Positions 1 through 6,259 of a stretch of DNA of 6,323 bases are shown one piece after another (position 1 is the stretch's first letter; the number at the start of each line of letters is the position of its first letter). This stretch comes from an uncultured Pseudorhodobacter sp. GTDB lineage: Bacteria > Pseudomonadota > Alphaproteobacteria > Rhodobacterales > Rhodobacteraceae. The stretch is from contig CAMFIX010000185.1 of assembly GCA_945952425.1 (NCBI GenBank), forward strand, positions 1 to 6,323, given 5' to 3'. The notes under the pieces are model-generated. The model saw nothing but the letters and a program-made list of their open reading frames with translations. It had not been told where the DNA came from and did not search any database. A program made the translations under genes and the position numbers.

Positions 1-50
1 TCCGTGCCGGCTGCAACGCCGCAAGGGTTTTTACTCCAAGGAGGGGGTCG
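1..50. other. Non-mer sequence abutting the broken merA
   Basis: This stretch follows the merA start region but does not encode the FAD-binding and Cys-Val-Asn-x-Gly-Cys redox-motif region that should come next in any mercuric reductase. It contains a near-palindrome, CTCCAAGGAG (34-43), and a GGGTTTTTACTCC run (25-37). I do not recognise it as a known insertion-sequence end, and no Tn3-type repeat end is visible in it. The breakpoint, near base 50, is inferred from loss of resemblance to MerA recalled from memory, so it is uncertain by several bases. Confidence 0.5.
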
Positions 51-178
51 GCTTGCGCGCCCTGTTCGGCGGCTGTGATCGCGGCGGAAAAGCCCGCAGA
101 ACCAGCCCCCACGACCACAAGATCGTAACGGCCGTTGCCTTTCTTCGTCAGTGTCGGAGTGTCACAAGCTTCACACAT
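1..178 (-). pseudogene. merA: merA 5' fragment (mercuric reductase), disrupted
   Basis: This is the N-terminal end of mercuric reductase, the cytoplasmic flavoprotein that reduces Hg(II) to volatile Hg(0) with NADPH. The ATG at 178-176 begins MCEACDTPTLTKKGNGRYDL and runs into the dinucleotide-binding fold motif VVVGAGSAGFSAA (residues 21-33), which binds FAD. A ribosome-binding AAGGA lies 8 nt upstream (187-191), inside the merF-like gene, and the two genes overlap by 8 nt (171-178). Alphaproteobacterial MerA proteins usually continue, from memory, with VALIGHGTIGGTCVNVGCVPSK after residue 42. Here residues 43-59 read ADPLLGVKTLAALQPAR, with no redox cysteine pair. The frame stays open to the window edge, so a chimeric peptide is possible but it would not be a working reductase. 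The short Cys motif CEAC at residues 2-5 is not a full N-terminal heavy-metal-binding domain. The identity of residues 1-42 is secure; the disruption is an inference. Confidence 0.8.
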
Positions 179-434
179 TCAATTCATCCTTGTTCTTTTC
201 AGCGATCGAGCAGCAATCGCCCCTGTCCGATGAGGCGGAATGGCGGCGTCGGTAAAGATAGAGGCCCGTCACGCCAACCGTGGCGATAGCGATCGGAATG
301 ATCACGTAGCCGATTGCCGCAAGCCATGCGGAGAGGCCAAAAGAGCCGATTGCAACGAGCAGAAACGGGCCAGCAGAACAGAGGACGGCGAGAAGGCCGA
401 CGCCGCCAAGCCCGATGAACTTTCCATCCGCCAT
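171..434 (-). CDS. merF: MerF-like mercuric transport membrane protein
   Basis: This small inner-membrane protein of 87 aa lies third in the operon, after merP and before merA, which is the merF position in R-T-P-F-A operons. MerF carries Hg(II) across the cytoplasmic membrane and hands it to MerA. Two hydrophobic segments are visible, at about residues 9-29 and 36-61, followed by a basic YRRRH stop-transfer stretch. A vicinal cysteine pair sits in the cytoplasmic tail (GDCC, Cys74-Cys75). Classical MerF has a CC pair in its first helix; here there is only Cys19 (LCSAGP). The ATG at 434 has a GAGG six bases upstream (441-444), just before the merP stop. Assignment rests on size, topology, tail cysteines and position; similarity to textbook MerF is modest, so a distinct MerF-like family is possible. 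It is too short for MerC, which has four membrane segments. Confidence 0.65.
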   Translation of the reverse strand: MADGKFIGLGGVGLLAVLCSAGPFLLVAIGSFGLSAWLAAIGYVIIPIAIATVGVTGLYLYRRRHSASSDRGDCCSIAEKNKDELNV

Positions 435-445
435 GGCCGGCCTCG

Positions 446-733
446 CTATTGTGCAATGCTGGACGGATAGCCAGCATTGGTGGTTGCGGTGATCAGCGCC
501 GCGACATTCGTCTGGCTGTCGTCAAAGCGAACCTTGGCGATGGCAGCACCGGTTGCCTCCGACACATCAACTTTGAGCACACCGGGGACATTGCTGAGAG
601 CCCGTTTCACAATCGGACCGCAGAGTTCGCAGGTGGCATTGGCGACGTTCAGGGTCACGCTCTGTTCGGCGGCAAAAACCGCACTGGCCGACAGCAGCGA
701 TGCCGTGAGGGCGATGGCAGAAAGTATTTTCAT
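446..733 (-). CDS. merP: MerP periplasmic mercury-binding protein
   Basis: MerP is the periplasmic Hg(II) scavenger that passes the ion to the membrane transporter MerT. The 95-aa product starts with a clear Sec signal peptide (MKILSAIALTASLLSASAVF), probably cleaved near residue 21-22 after AxA. A single heavy-metal-associated (HMA) domain follows. The metal-binding motif is ATCELC (Cys35 and Cys38), with the usual two-residue spacing, but Asn-Ala replaces the common Gly-Met before Thr-Cys. The rest fits the beta-alpha-beta-beta-alpha-beta fold, including VPGVLKVDV and the C-terminal NAGYPSS. Its ATG is preceded 7 nt upstream by a strong AAGGAGG (741-747), and the gap to the merT stop is 18 nt, so the genes are co-transcribed. 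Length and motif match the family well. Confidence 0.92.
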   Translation of the reverse strand: MKILSAIALTASLLSASAVFAAEQSVTLNVANATCELCGPIVKRALSNVPGVLKVDVSEATGAAIAKVRFDDSQTNVAALITATTNAGYPSSIAQ

Positions 734-751
734 GGGGTGTCCTCCTTGGGG

Positions 752-1168
752 TCAGGCTTCGAGGATGAGGCGGGCGGCATAGGGAAAGCCGACGGCGATG
801 ATGATCAGAACCGTTGCGATCCAGAGGCCGATCTTGGCGTTGCGATGCGATGACGGGCGCGCGCAGTAGGAACCCTCGACGCACTCTGCTGCCTTCGGCC
901 TGCGATAGACGAGATAGAAGCCATAGCCGAGGCAGGCGAGCGCAAGCGTCACAAAGACGGGTTGGTAAGGCTCGAACGCGGTCAGATTGCCGATCCACGC
1001 TCCGCTGATACCGGCGAAGAACAGGGCGAAGGGCACGACGCAACAGGTTGCAGCGCCCAGTGCCGCCACGATTCCGCCGATCGACAGCAGCGCCGCCCGA
1101 TCAAAGCCCTTTTCGACGGGTTCTAAAGCTGGATTTGCTAGTATCCGCGTCTCATCCTGCGCCATCAT
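752..1168 (-). CDS. merT: MerT mercuric ion transport protein
   Basis: MerT is the inner-membrane importer that takes Hg(II) from MerP and delivers it to cytoplasmic MerA. The 138-aa product has three hydrophobic segments, at about residues 27-52, 69-88 and 112-133. The first holds the vicinal pair ATCCVVPF (Cys42-Cys43) and the cytoplasmic loop holds a second pair, Cys96 and Cys102, six residues apart as in Tn501/Tn21 MerT. There is an extra Cys79 in the second helix. The protein is about 20 residues longer than the classical 116-aa MerT because of a hydrophilic N-terminal extension before FDRAALLSIGG. Two ATG codons are adjacent (1168 and 1165); the first lies 7 nt from a GGGAG (1176-1180), so I chose it. 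It is the first gene of the leftward operon, driven by the divergent mer promoter. Confidence 0.93.
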   Translation of the reverse strand: MMAQDETRILANPALEPVEKGFDRAALLSIGGIVAALGAATCCVVPFALFFAGISGAWIGNLTAFEPYQPVFVTLALACLGYGFYLVYRRPKAAECVEGSYCARPSSHRNAKIGLWIATVLIIIAVGFPYAARLILEA

Positions 1169-1197
1169 TCACACACTCCCGCAATTGATCTATGGTG

Positions 1198-1228
1198 ACC
1201 CTAGTGCCTGTAGTGACTACAGGGTCAA
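1198..1228 (-). promoter_or_regulatory. MerR-controlled mer promoter and operator
   Basis: On the minus strand a -35 box TTGACC (1228-1223) and a -10-like box TAGGGT (1203-1198) are separated by 19 bp (1204-1222). The long spacer is the signature of promoters that MerR-family activators untwist. The spacer contains a perfect 7-bp dyad with a one-base centre, CTGTAGTCACTACAG (1208-1222), the expected MerR dimer site. It lies 30 bp upstream of merT. The divergent merR promoter probably overlaps this site, as in other mer operons, so that MerR represses itself; I cannot define its boxes with confidence (TAGTGA at 1211 and the A/T-rich run near 1234 are candidates). Confidence 0.85.
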
Positions 1229-1263
1229 GCGGGAAAATTTCACGGTGTTGTGCGGGCTATGTG

Positions 1264-1704
1264 ATGAAACAGACTGACGAATTTTCAATCGGCGTGCTGT
1301 CGGAACGTAGCGGCGTCAATATCGAGACCATCCGCTATTACGAGAAGATCGGCGTCATGCCGAAGCCGGCCCGCAGCGCGGCCGGCTATCGCGTCTACGG
1401 CCATGACCACACAAGGCGACTGCATTTCGTGCGGCGCGGCCGCGAGCTTGGTTTCAGCCTCAACGAATTGCGGGGCCTTCTCAGTCTAGTCGATGGTCAC
1501 ACCTATACCTGCCGCGTAGTCCATGCGCTCACCGTCGAACACCTGAGGGATATCCGCCAGAAAATCGCCGATCTGCGGCGTCTGGAGCGGGCAATGGCGG
1601 ACATGGCGTCGAAATGTACCGGCGATCAGGTTCCCGAATGCCCAATCATCGACGCCCTTTTTGAGATGCGATCAATCAAGGGGTCCCGCTCCGTTCGGTC
1701 TTAG
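1264..1704 (+). CDS. merR: MerR Hg(II)-responsive transcriptional regulator
   Basis: MerR is the dimeric repressor-activator of the mer operon; Hg(II) binding makes it distort the long-spacer promoter and switch on merT. The 146-aa product has the N-terminal winged helix-turn-helix (FSIGVLSERSGVNIETIRYY, residues 7-26, then GYRVYG). A long dimerisation helix follows (about 83-118), and a metal-binding end carries the three expected cysteines: Cys83, Cys118 and Cys126. Cys118 to Cys126 is eight residues (CTGDQVPEC) rather than the nine of Tn501 MerR. The frame is open back to 1192, but that start would add 24 non-family residues and overlap the operator, so ATG 1264 is preferred. GTG 1261 is possible, and the ribosome-binding site is weak either way. 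It is divergent from merT. Its TAG stop lies inside the transposon terminal repeat. Confidence 0.93.
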   Translation: MKQTDEFSIGVLSERSGVNIETIRYYEKIGVMPKPARSAAGYRVYGHDHTRRLHFVRRGRELGFSLNELRGLLSLVDGHTYTCRVVHALTVEHLRDIRQKIADLRRLERAMADMASKCTGDQVPECPIIDALFEMRSIKGSRSVRS

Positions 1705-1737
1705 CGTACGAATTCGAGCAGCTCTTGTTCCGTCCCC
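1700..1737 (-). repeat. 38-bp Tn3-family terminal inverted repeat
   Basis: Read on the minus strand from 1737 inward, the sequence begins GGGGACGGAACAAGAGC and ends TACGCTAAG at 1700, exactly 38 bp. Outer GGGG, inner (T)ACGCTAAG and 38-bp length are hallmarks of Tn3-family ends (Tn21 ends in CACGCTAAG, Tn5393 in TACGCTAAG, from memory). The inner CTTAG supplies the merR stop codon. A partner copy cannot be seen in this window. Confidence 0.82.
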
Positions 1738-1742
1738 ATATA
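1738..1742. other. Candidate 5-bp target-site duplication, one copy
   Basis: ATATA lies directly outside the transposon repeat. Tn3-family elements duplicate 5 bp and favour A/T-rich targets, so this is the expected duplicate. The second copy would be at the far end, outside the window, and may be lost if that end was deleted. Confidence 0.4.
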
Positions 1743-1774
1743 AACTGTCGCGAAATTCCCAAAACCTGCGACAG
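1738..1774 (-). terminator. Probable terminator of the traA operon
   Basis: On the minus strand, just after the stop of the 249-aa gene, CTGTCGC (1774-1768) pairs with GCGACAG (1751-1745) in a 7-bp perfect stem with a 16-nt loop, followed by TTTATAT (1744-1738). Position and T-rich tail fit a factor-independent terminator. The large loop and the interrupted T run make it weaker than a textbook one. The tail ends where the transposon begins. Confidence 0.5.
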
Positions 1775-1781
1775 CTCTAAA

Positions 1782-2531
1782 TTATTGCGCCGGCACTGGC
1801 ACGGTGATGGTGCATTTCTGATCCTTGCCCGTCTGCCTGGCTTTCTCCAGGCACGCAGACACTTCCCCGCCGCCGGCCTCGTAAAACTGGCCGCCCCATT
1901 GCAGCTTCTTGACGCCAACAGGATCGACGGAATTGATCATGGCATATGCCGCGTTGATGCGGTCGTTACCCATGACAAGGCTTGCAACGCGACTATCGAC
2001 CGAAAATGGCAGGAAGCGCGGCAATAACAGAATCATGAATATGCCGACAAAAAGCCCGACAAGGCCCGCCATCCACATGCGGAAATCCTGATCCTTCCGA
2101 TGAAAGGCTTGTCTGTTATGGGAGGCAAGAACATTGCTGATGCGCTCGAGGTCGGACGCCTGGCGCTCAAGCTGCTGCACGGCGGTCCTCACCAGGCCCT
2201 CGCCGCTGCGCTCGAGCGCCGCCGCATAGTGCTGCGCCCCCTGCCGGAGAATGGGTGACTGCTCGACACCCTGCAGGCGCTCGCCAACGTGGGCGAGTTG
2301 CTGCACGATCTGCGCCAGTTCCGGCTTGTAGTCCTGCGCCGGCCCCTGCCGGTCAAATTCTTCAAAGGCGGCTTCCACGCCCTTGCGGATGGTGGTCATT
2401 TCCCGCGTGAGATCGCCGGCGAGACTTTCGACCGTTTCCCGTAGCGCGTCGAAGGCGGCGGCCGGGTCGCCGGCATCCTCGGCCGATGCGTCCGGCCCAA
2501 ATTCGTCCCTGTCGTCGTCCAGTTCCGTCAT
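1782..2531 (-). CDS. Coiled-coil membrane protein co-operonic with traA
   Basis: This 249-aa protein has unknown function. I associate proteins like this, next to TraA in alphaproteobacteria, with DUF6118, but only from memory. It has an acidic N-terminus (MTELDDDRDEFGPD), a long helical heptad-like region (about residues 25-140), one strong membrane segment at about 152-172 (MWMAGLVGLFVGIFMILLLP) and a C-terminal domain of about 75 residues with Cys227 and Cys240. No signal peptide is visible, so the coiled coil may lie in the cytoplasm and the C-terminal domain in the periplasm; the two cysteines could then form a disulfide. Its ATG sits 12 nt after the traA stop with AGGAG (2537-2541) 5 nt upstream, which implies co-transcription and a role in conjugation or its membrane attachment. 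That role is inferred from context only. Confidence 0.85.
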   Translation of the reverse strand: MTELDDDRDEFGPDASAEDAGDPAAAFDALRETVESLAGDLTREMTTIRKGVEAAFEEFDRQGPAQDYKPELAQIVQQLAHVGERLQGVEQSPILRQGAQHYAAALERSGEGLVRTAVQQLERQASDLERISNVLASHNRQAFHRKDQDFRMWMAGLVGLFVGIFMILLLPRFLPFSVDSRVASLVMGNDRINAAYAMINSVDPVGVKKLQWGGQFYEAGGGEVSACLEKARQTGKDQKCTITVPVPAQ

Positions 2532-2543
2532 ATGATCTCCTGC

Positions 2544-5500
2544 CTACATTCCCATGCCAATGCCCCGGCTGAGGCGCTGGCCGCGTGACATTTCCTCTTG
2601 CAGCGCACGGGCGATACTTTGTTCCCGACGCAGCTCATGCTTGATTCCAAGCTCTCGGCTGCGATTCCGCACAATGGACTCTGCCTGCGGGTCGCGCTCA
2701 AGGCTCTTGGCAAGGCCACTCATCTGGCTTTCGACCTTGCCGCGCGCCTCGTTATGCTGCCAGCCGCGAAGTTCCCGGCGCTGGCCCTGTAGCTCCTGCC
2801 AGCGGTTCACGAACCGCTCGGCCCTGACATTGGGGTCTTGCAACGCGGCATTTTCGTGCTTCATGCCCTCGATGACCTGGGCGACACGCTCCCGGCCGGA
2901 AAGCTCGGTCATGGCGCGCGCCGTTGCCGGATCGTTTTGCAGCGTCGAGCGCATCAGGTCTTTCATGCCGTCGCGCACCTGGTCGAGCTGCTGGCCGGCC
3001 GCACGCATTTCCTGGCGCTGCATGTCGAGGACCGGCAGGCCCTCGCGCCGGTGCTGGTCGATCGACTGATAGGCTCGCGCATAGCGGTCAACGGCCGCCT
3101 CAAGCGGCGACTGCCGCCGCGCTCGCTCGGCCAGCCGGTCTTGCGCCGGCGCCGGCCGCAAGCTCCCCTCTCTTTCCGGCCGCTGCTCTGCCCGCGAAAC
3201 AGCACCGCGCTCCTGGGAGGGTACAGAACGTGCATTGAGCTTGAGGCCGGCGAACATACCGCGCCGCTGCTTCTCGGCATTCTGCGGCTCTTTCTGGTCG
3301 ATCGACGGGCCGTCCTCGCCGGCGCGGTCCTGCTCGGGCCGCTCGGCCGCGCCCCGGCGCTGCTGCTGCCGATCGGCGGCGAGATCTGCATGAAGATCCT
3401 GCGCAAGATCTGCACCAAGTTTTTGCGAGGATCTCCGTTCAAGCGCATGATCCTCGGCCGTCGACTCCCTGTCCGGACGTAGCTCCGCCCGATCGCGCGG
3501 AATCTCGATCTCGCTGCGGACGCCCATTTGCTCCGCGATCCCGCGCCGCTCGGCAAAGTCGCGGGTATAATCGAGCGTCGTTTCCTTCACGCCCGACCGG
3601 GACAGGCGGCGCTCAAGCTGGTCATAGGCCAGCTCGCCGGCGTCCTGAACCTTCCATGTGTTGCGGTGCGTCTGCGTGCCATCGGGCAAGGTGACGGGCG
3701 TGGAACCTTCATGTTGAAGGCCGATCTTCTCCCCGATCTCCGGCGCGGCCTCCTTCATGGCCCGCTCAAGATCGACGCCCCATAGGGTGCGCTGCTCGCC
3801 CTTGGCGTTTTCCAGCGTCACGGAATAGCTCTGGCTGTTCCCCTGCCTGTGCTCGTAGGGCGCGGCCCCATGCTCGACCAGGCGGCCGGCATTGGTGAAC
3901 TCTTGCCTGTCGGCGTAGAGCTGCACGCCGTCGCGATGCCGGGTCATGGCGACATAGGTCAGATGCCGGTCCATCGTCCCCGACGCCAGCACATAGGACC
4001 GATCGACGGTCGCGCCCTGGTTCTTGTGAATCGTCGTCGCATAGCCGTGGTCGATCGCCTGATAGTCGCCCATCGGCACGGAAACGCTGTCGCCTCGGCC
4101 GTCCAGCGTGGCGATGATGCGGCCCGGCTCGACATGATCGACGGTGCCAAGCATCCCGTTTTTCACGCCAAGGTCGCGATTGTTCTCAAGGAACACGATG
4201 CGGTCGCCCGGCGCGAACTCCCGCTTGCCGTCATTGGTCTGGAAGGTCAGCGCCCGGCCCGGCCCTTCCCGCCCATGATCGACCTCGGGGGCGACGTCGC
4301 CGGGTTCGTAACCCTCGCCGGATTCCTTGACGCGCGCCAGCTCGCCCCGGTCCTGTAGCTCGGCCCGGATCGCGTCATTGATGGCCCGAACATCGGCCCG
4401 GCGATGCGCCATGGCAACCCGGGTGCCGTCCGGACGCTGATCGCGATCGGCAAGATAATCGCGCACGATCTCGCCCCGCGCGTCCTCGCCTGTCTCGGCA
4501 AAGCTGATATTGCCATGCTCGTTATAGGCTCTCAGTCCCAAATCTGTGCGATGCGTCGCAAACTGCACCGACGCCTCGCGCTGCCAGTCCACCCGCTGCC
4601 GGCGGATTTCGGACAACTCGGCATGGCCGATTTCCTCCGTGAGCGCCCGGAACGGTGCGCCGGCCCCGATCGCCTGTAGCTGCTCGTGGTCGCCGACAAG
4701 GACGATCTTCGCCCCGCGCGCCTCCGCCTCGGTGACGAAGTGGGAAAGCTGCCGGCTCCCGACCATGCCGGCCTCGTCGATGACGAACACGTCGCCGCGG
4801 CCGAGCTGGTGACGATCGTTCTCCCAACCGCGGGACCATGACGCCAGCGTGCGGCTCTGGATGCCGGAACTTTCCTCAAGACCCTCGGCCGCCTTGCCCG
4901 ACAGGGCCGCGCCGTGAACCGTGTAGCCTTCCGCCTCCCATGCCTCGCGCGCCGCCGCGAGCATGGTGGACTTGCCAGCGCCGGCATACCCGACAACGGC
5001 CGCGATGCGCTCCGGCCCGGTGATATGCTCGATCGCCCCGCGCTGCTCGTCCGACAACCGGGCGGAAGCATCGCCGGCGCTTATCTGAATGGCGGTATCC
5101 TGCGCCCCTATGGCGCGCTCGACATGCCGGCGATCGACACCATGCGATTGCGCCGCGTGCATCCGCTGCGCGGACTCGACCATGCCGGATTCGATCTCGA
5201 CCATTTCGCGGGTTGAGAACCGTGCAAGCCCGATCTCGCCCGTCGCCGGGTCGATCGTCTCCGGCTGAAGCTCGACCAGGGCGGGCGAAGCCATCACCGT
5301 CGCAAAGGCGTTCTGGAACTCCTGCGGATCGTCGTTGATGTAGCGATGCAGCGCCCGCGCCACGTCGCGCCGATCGAACACGCTCTTTTCGCCGGTGATG
5401 ATCGTCAGAACCTGTTCCGGCTTCTCCCGGATCAGCTCGGCGTTGCGCTGCGCCGCGTCTTCATCCAACCGCGTTCTTGAAACGGCCAGGCCCCGCCTGT

Positions 5501-6200
5501 CCATCTGGGTGGCATGGACGCCCATATGTTCGGTCGGCGCGATCTCAAGCCCGCGCTCCATATGCGAACGATGGTCGATGCGAATATCATGGCCGGCCAT
5601 TGCCAGCCGCTCGTTGGCGATCCCCTCCCAACGCTGGCGGATATCGCGAAGCTGCATGTCGGTCGTCGGAAGGTCATTCGACAACAGCCATTTGTTTTCG
5701 CGCTCAAGATAGGTTTTATCGCCTAGACCGTTCTCGCCAACCTGCCGCGTCGTCATCATCACATGCGCATGGTGATTGCGAACGTCGCTCGCGTCGTGCG
5801 GCGCGTGAATGGCAAAGTCCACCGCCGCGCCATAGCGGTTCGCAAGCTCCTGCGCGAACTCGCGTGTTGCCTCTAGTCGTTCATCGGCCGAAAGCTCATG
5901 CGGCAAGGCGATCTCGAATTCCCGCGCAACGCGGGCGTCCTTCCGCTTCTCGGCAAACTCGGCGGCGTTCCACAAGGTCGAACGATCCCGCGCCCAATCG
6001 GCGTTGACGCCCATGGTGCCGGCACCCGGCTCGGGCAAGACGATCTCCGCATGTTCCACGCCCTTCTTAGCCGTGTAGTCATGCGTGATCCCGTCGCGCT
6101 CGTTGGTCAGCTTCTCCCCGGCACGATAAGCCATCGAGGCGACGGCGCTACGGCCGCTCGCTCGCGAAACTGGCTTCATGCTCAAATGGTAGATCGCCAA
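2544..6200 (-). CDS. traA: TraA, Ti-type conjugative relaxase-helicase
   Basis: TraA nicks oriT, stays bound to the 5' end and unwinds the plasmid for transfer through a type IV secretion system. The 1218-aa product starts with a MobQ/MobA-MobL relaxase domain: MAIYHLS, SMAYRAGEK with the probable nucleophile Tyr25, and the metal-binding His cluster NHHAHV (His143, His144, His146). A RecD/TraI-like helicase follows: Walker A GYAGAGKST (404-412, Lys410), Walker B FVIDEAGMV (472-480, Asp475-Glu476), VGDHEQLQAIG (502-512), TIHKNQGATVDRSYVL (723-738) and YVAMTRHRD (749-757). A charged, Gln/Arg-rich helical tail runs from about 860 to the end. Length is near the family's 1100-1200 aa. The start is TTG at 6200; the family N-terminus and a GGAG 9 nt upstream support it over the ATG at residue 8. 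oriT lies immediately upstream. Confidence 0.95.
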   Translation of the reverse strand: MAIYHLSMKPVSRASGRSAVASMAYRAGEKLTNERDGITHDYTAKKGVEHAEIVLPEPGAGTMGVNADWARDRSTLWNAAEFAEKRKDARVAREFEIALPHELSADERLEATREFAQELANRYGAAVDFAIHAPHDASDVRNHHAHVMMTTRQVGENGLGDKTYLERENKWLLSNDLPTTDMQLRDIRQRWEGIANERLAMAGHDIRIDHRSHMERGLEIAPTEHMGVHATQMDRRGLAVSRTRLDEDAAQRNAELIREKPEQVLTIITGEKSVFDRRDVARALHRYINDDPQEFQNAFATVMASPALVELQPETIDPATGEIGLARFSTREMVEIESGMVESAQRMHAAQSHGVDRRHVERAIGAQDTAIQISAGDASARLSDEQRGAIEHITGPERIAAVVGYAGAGKSTMLAAAREAWEAEGYTVHGAALSGKAAEGLEESSGIQSRTLASWSRGWENDRHQLGRGDVFVIDEAGMVGSRQLSHFVTEAEARGAKIVLVGDHEQLQAIGAGAPFRALTEEIGHAELSEIRRQRVDWQREASVQFATHRTDLGLRAYNEHGNISFAETGEDARGEIVRDYLADRDQRPDGTRVAMAHRRADVRAINDAIRAELQDRGELARVKESGEGYEPGDVAPEVDHGREGPGRALTFQTNDGKREFAPGDRIVFLENNRDLGVKNGMLGTVDHVEPGRIIATLDGRGDSVSVPMGDYQAIDHGYATTIHKNQGATVDRSYVLASGTMDRHLTYVAMTRHRDGVQLYADRQEFTNAGRLVEHGAAPYEHRQGNSQSYSVTLENAKGEQRTLWGVDLERAMKEAAPEIGEKIGLQHEGSTPVTLPDGTQTHRNTWKVQDAGELAYDQLERRLSRSGVKETTLDYTRDFAERRGIAEQMGVRSEIEIPRDRAELRPDRESTAEDHALERRSSQKLGADLAQDLHADLAADRQQQRRGAAERPEQDRAGEDGPSIDQKEPQNAEKQRRGMFAGLKLNARSVPSQERGAVSRAEQRPEREGSLRPAPAQDRLAERARRQSPLEAAVDRYARAYQSIDQHRREGLPVLDMQRQEMRAAGQQLDQVRDGMKDLMRSTLQNDPATARAMTELSGRERVAQVIEGMKHENAALQDPNVRAERFVNRWQELQGQRRELRGWQHNEARGKVESQMSGLAKSLERDPQAESIVRNRSRELGIKHELRREQSIARALQEEMSRGQRLSRGIGMGM

Positions 6201-6209
6201 CGCCGATCG

Positions 6210-6213
6210 CTCC
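6210..6213 (-). promoter_or_regulatory. Ribosome-binding site that fixes the traA TTG start
   Basis: GGAG on the minus strand lies 9 nt before the TTG at 6200-6198. The alternative ATG at 6179 would be 30 nt from it and would cut off the conserved MAIYHLS strand of the relaxase domain, so the TTG is the better start. Confidence 0.65.
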
Positions 6214-6231
6214 GTTACTGTTTTACGTTTT

Positions 6232-6253
6232 CCATTGGCCTACCAGCCAATGG
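6232..6253. repeat. 8-bp inverted repeat between traA and oriT
   Basis: CCATTGGC (6232-6239) and GCCAATGG (6246-6253) form a perfect 8-bp inverted repeat with the 6-nt centre CTACCA. It lies between the oriT core and the traA ribosome-binding site and overlaps a weak possible traA promoter (minus-strand TTGGCT, 6250-6245, then A-rich GTAAAA about 18 bp on). It could be an operator for traA control, a binding site for an accessory transfer protein or the second arm structure of oriT. The sequence alone does not decide. Confidence 0.6.
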
Positions 6254-6259
6254 CGCGCT

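Larger units (their letters stand above)
51..1737. mobile_element. Right part of a Tn3-family mercury transposon
   Basis: The intact mer genes end at a sequence with the form of a Tn3-family terminal inverted repeat (1700-1737), with merR next to the end as in Tn21/Tn501-type elements. The transposase, resolvase and opposite repeat are not in the window. They may lie to the left beyond the broken merA or have been lost. The left limit given is only the point where recognisable mer DNA stops. The element call rests on one repeat plus gene content, so it is an inference. Confidence 0.65.

Noticed and set aside
34..43. Near-palindrome CTCCAAGGAG as an insertion-sequence end
   Set aside because: It is too short and matches no terminal repeat I can name; kept only as a note about the unexplained left edge.
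449..853. Plus-strand open frame opposite merP and merT
   Set aside because: It is antisense to two well-supported mer genes, and its product has no domain or plausible start context.
1192..1263. Upstream extension of the merR reading frame to an ATG at 1192
   Set aside because: It would add 24 residues that do not fit MerR and would place the start within the operator; ATG 1264 gives the family N-terminus and usual length.
1745..1774. Stem-loop as a plasmid partition (parS) or recombination site
   Set aside because: It does not match the repABC parS pattern GTTNNNNGCNNNNAAC, and its place after the tra operon with a T-rich tail fits a terminator better.
2838..3482. Long plus-strand open frame (214 aa) opposite traA
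   Set aside because: It lies wholly antisense to the traA tail in high-GC DNA, where stop-free shadow frames are common, and its product shows no recognisable domain. Other plus-strand frames opposite traA are rejected likewise.
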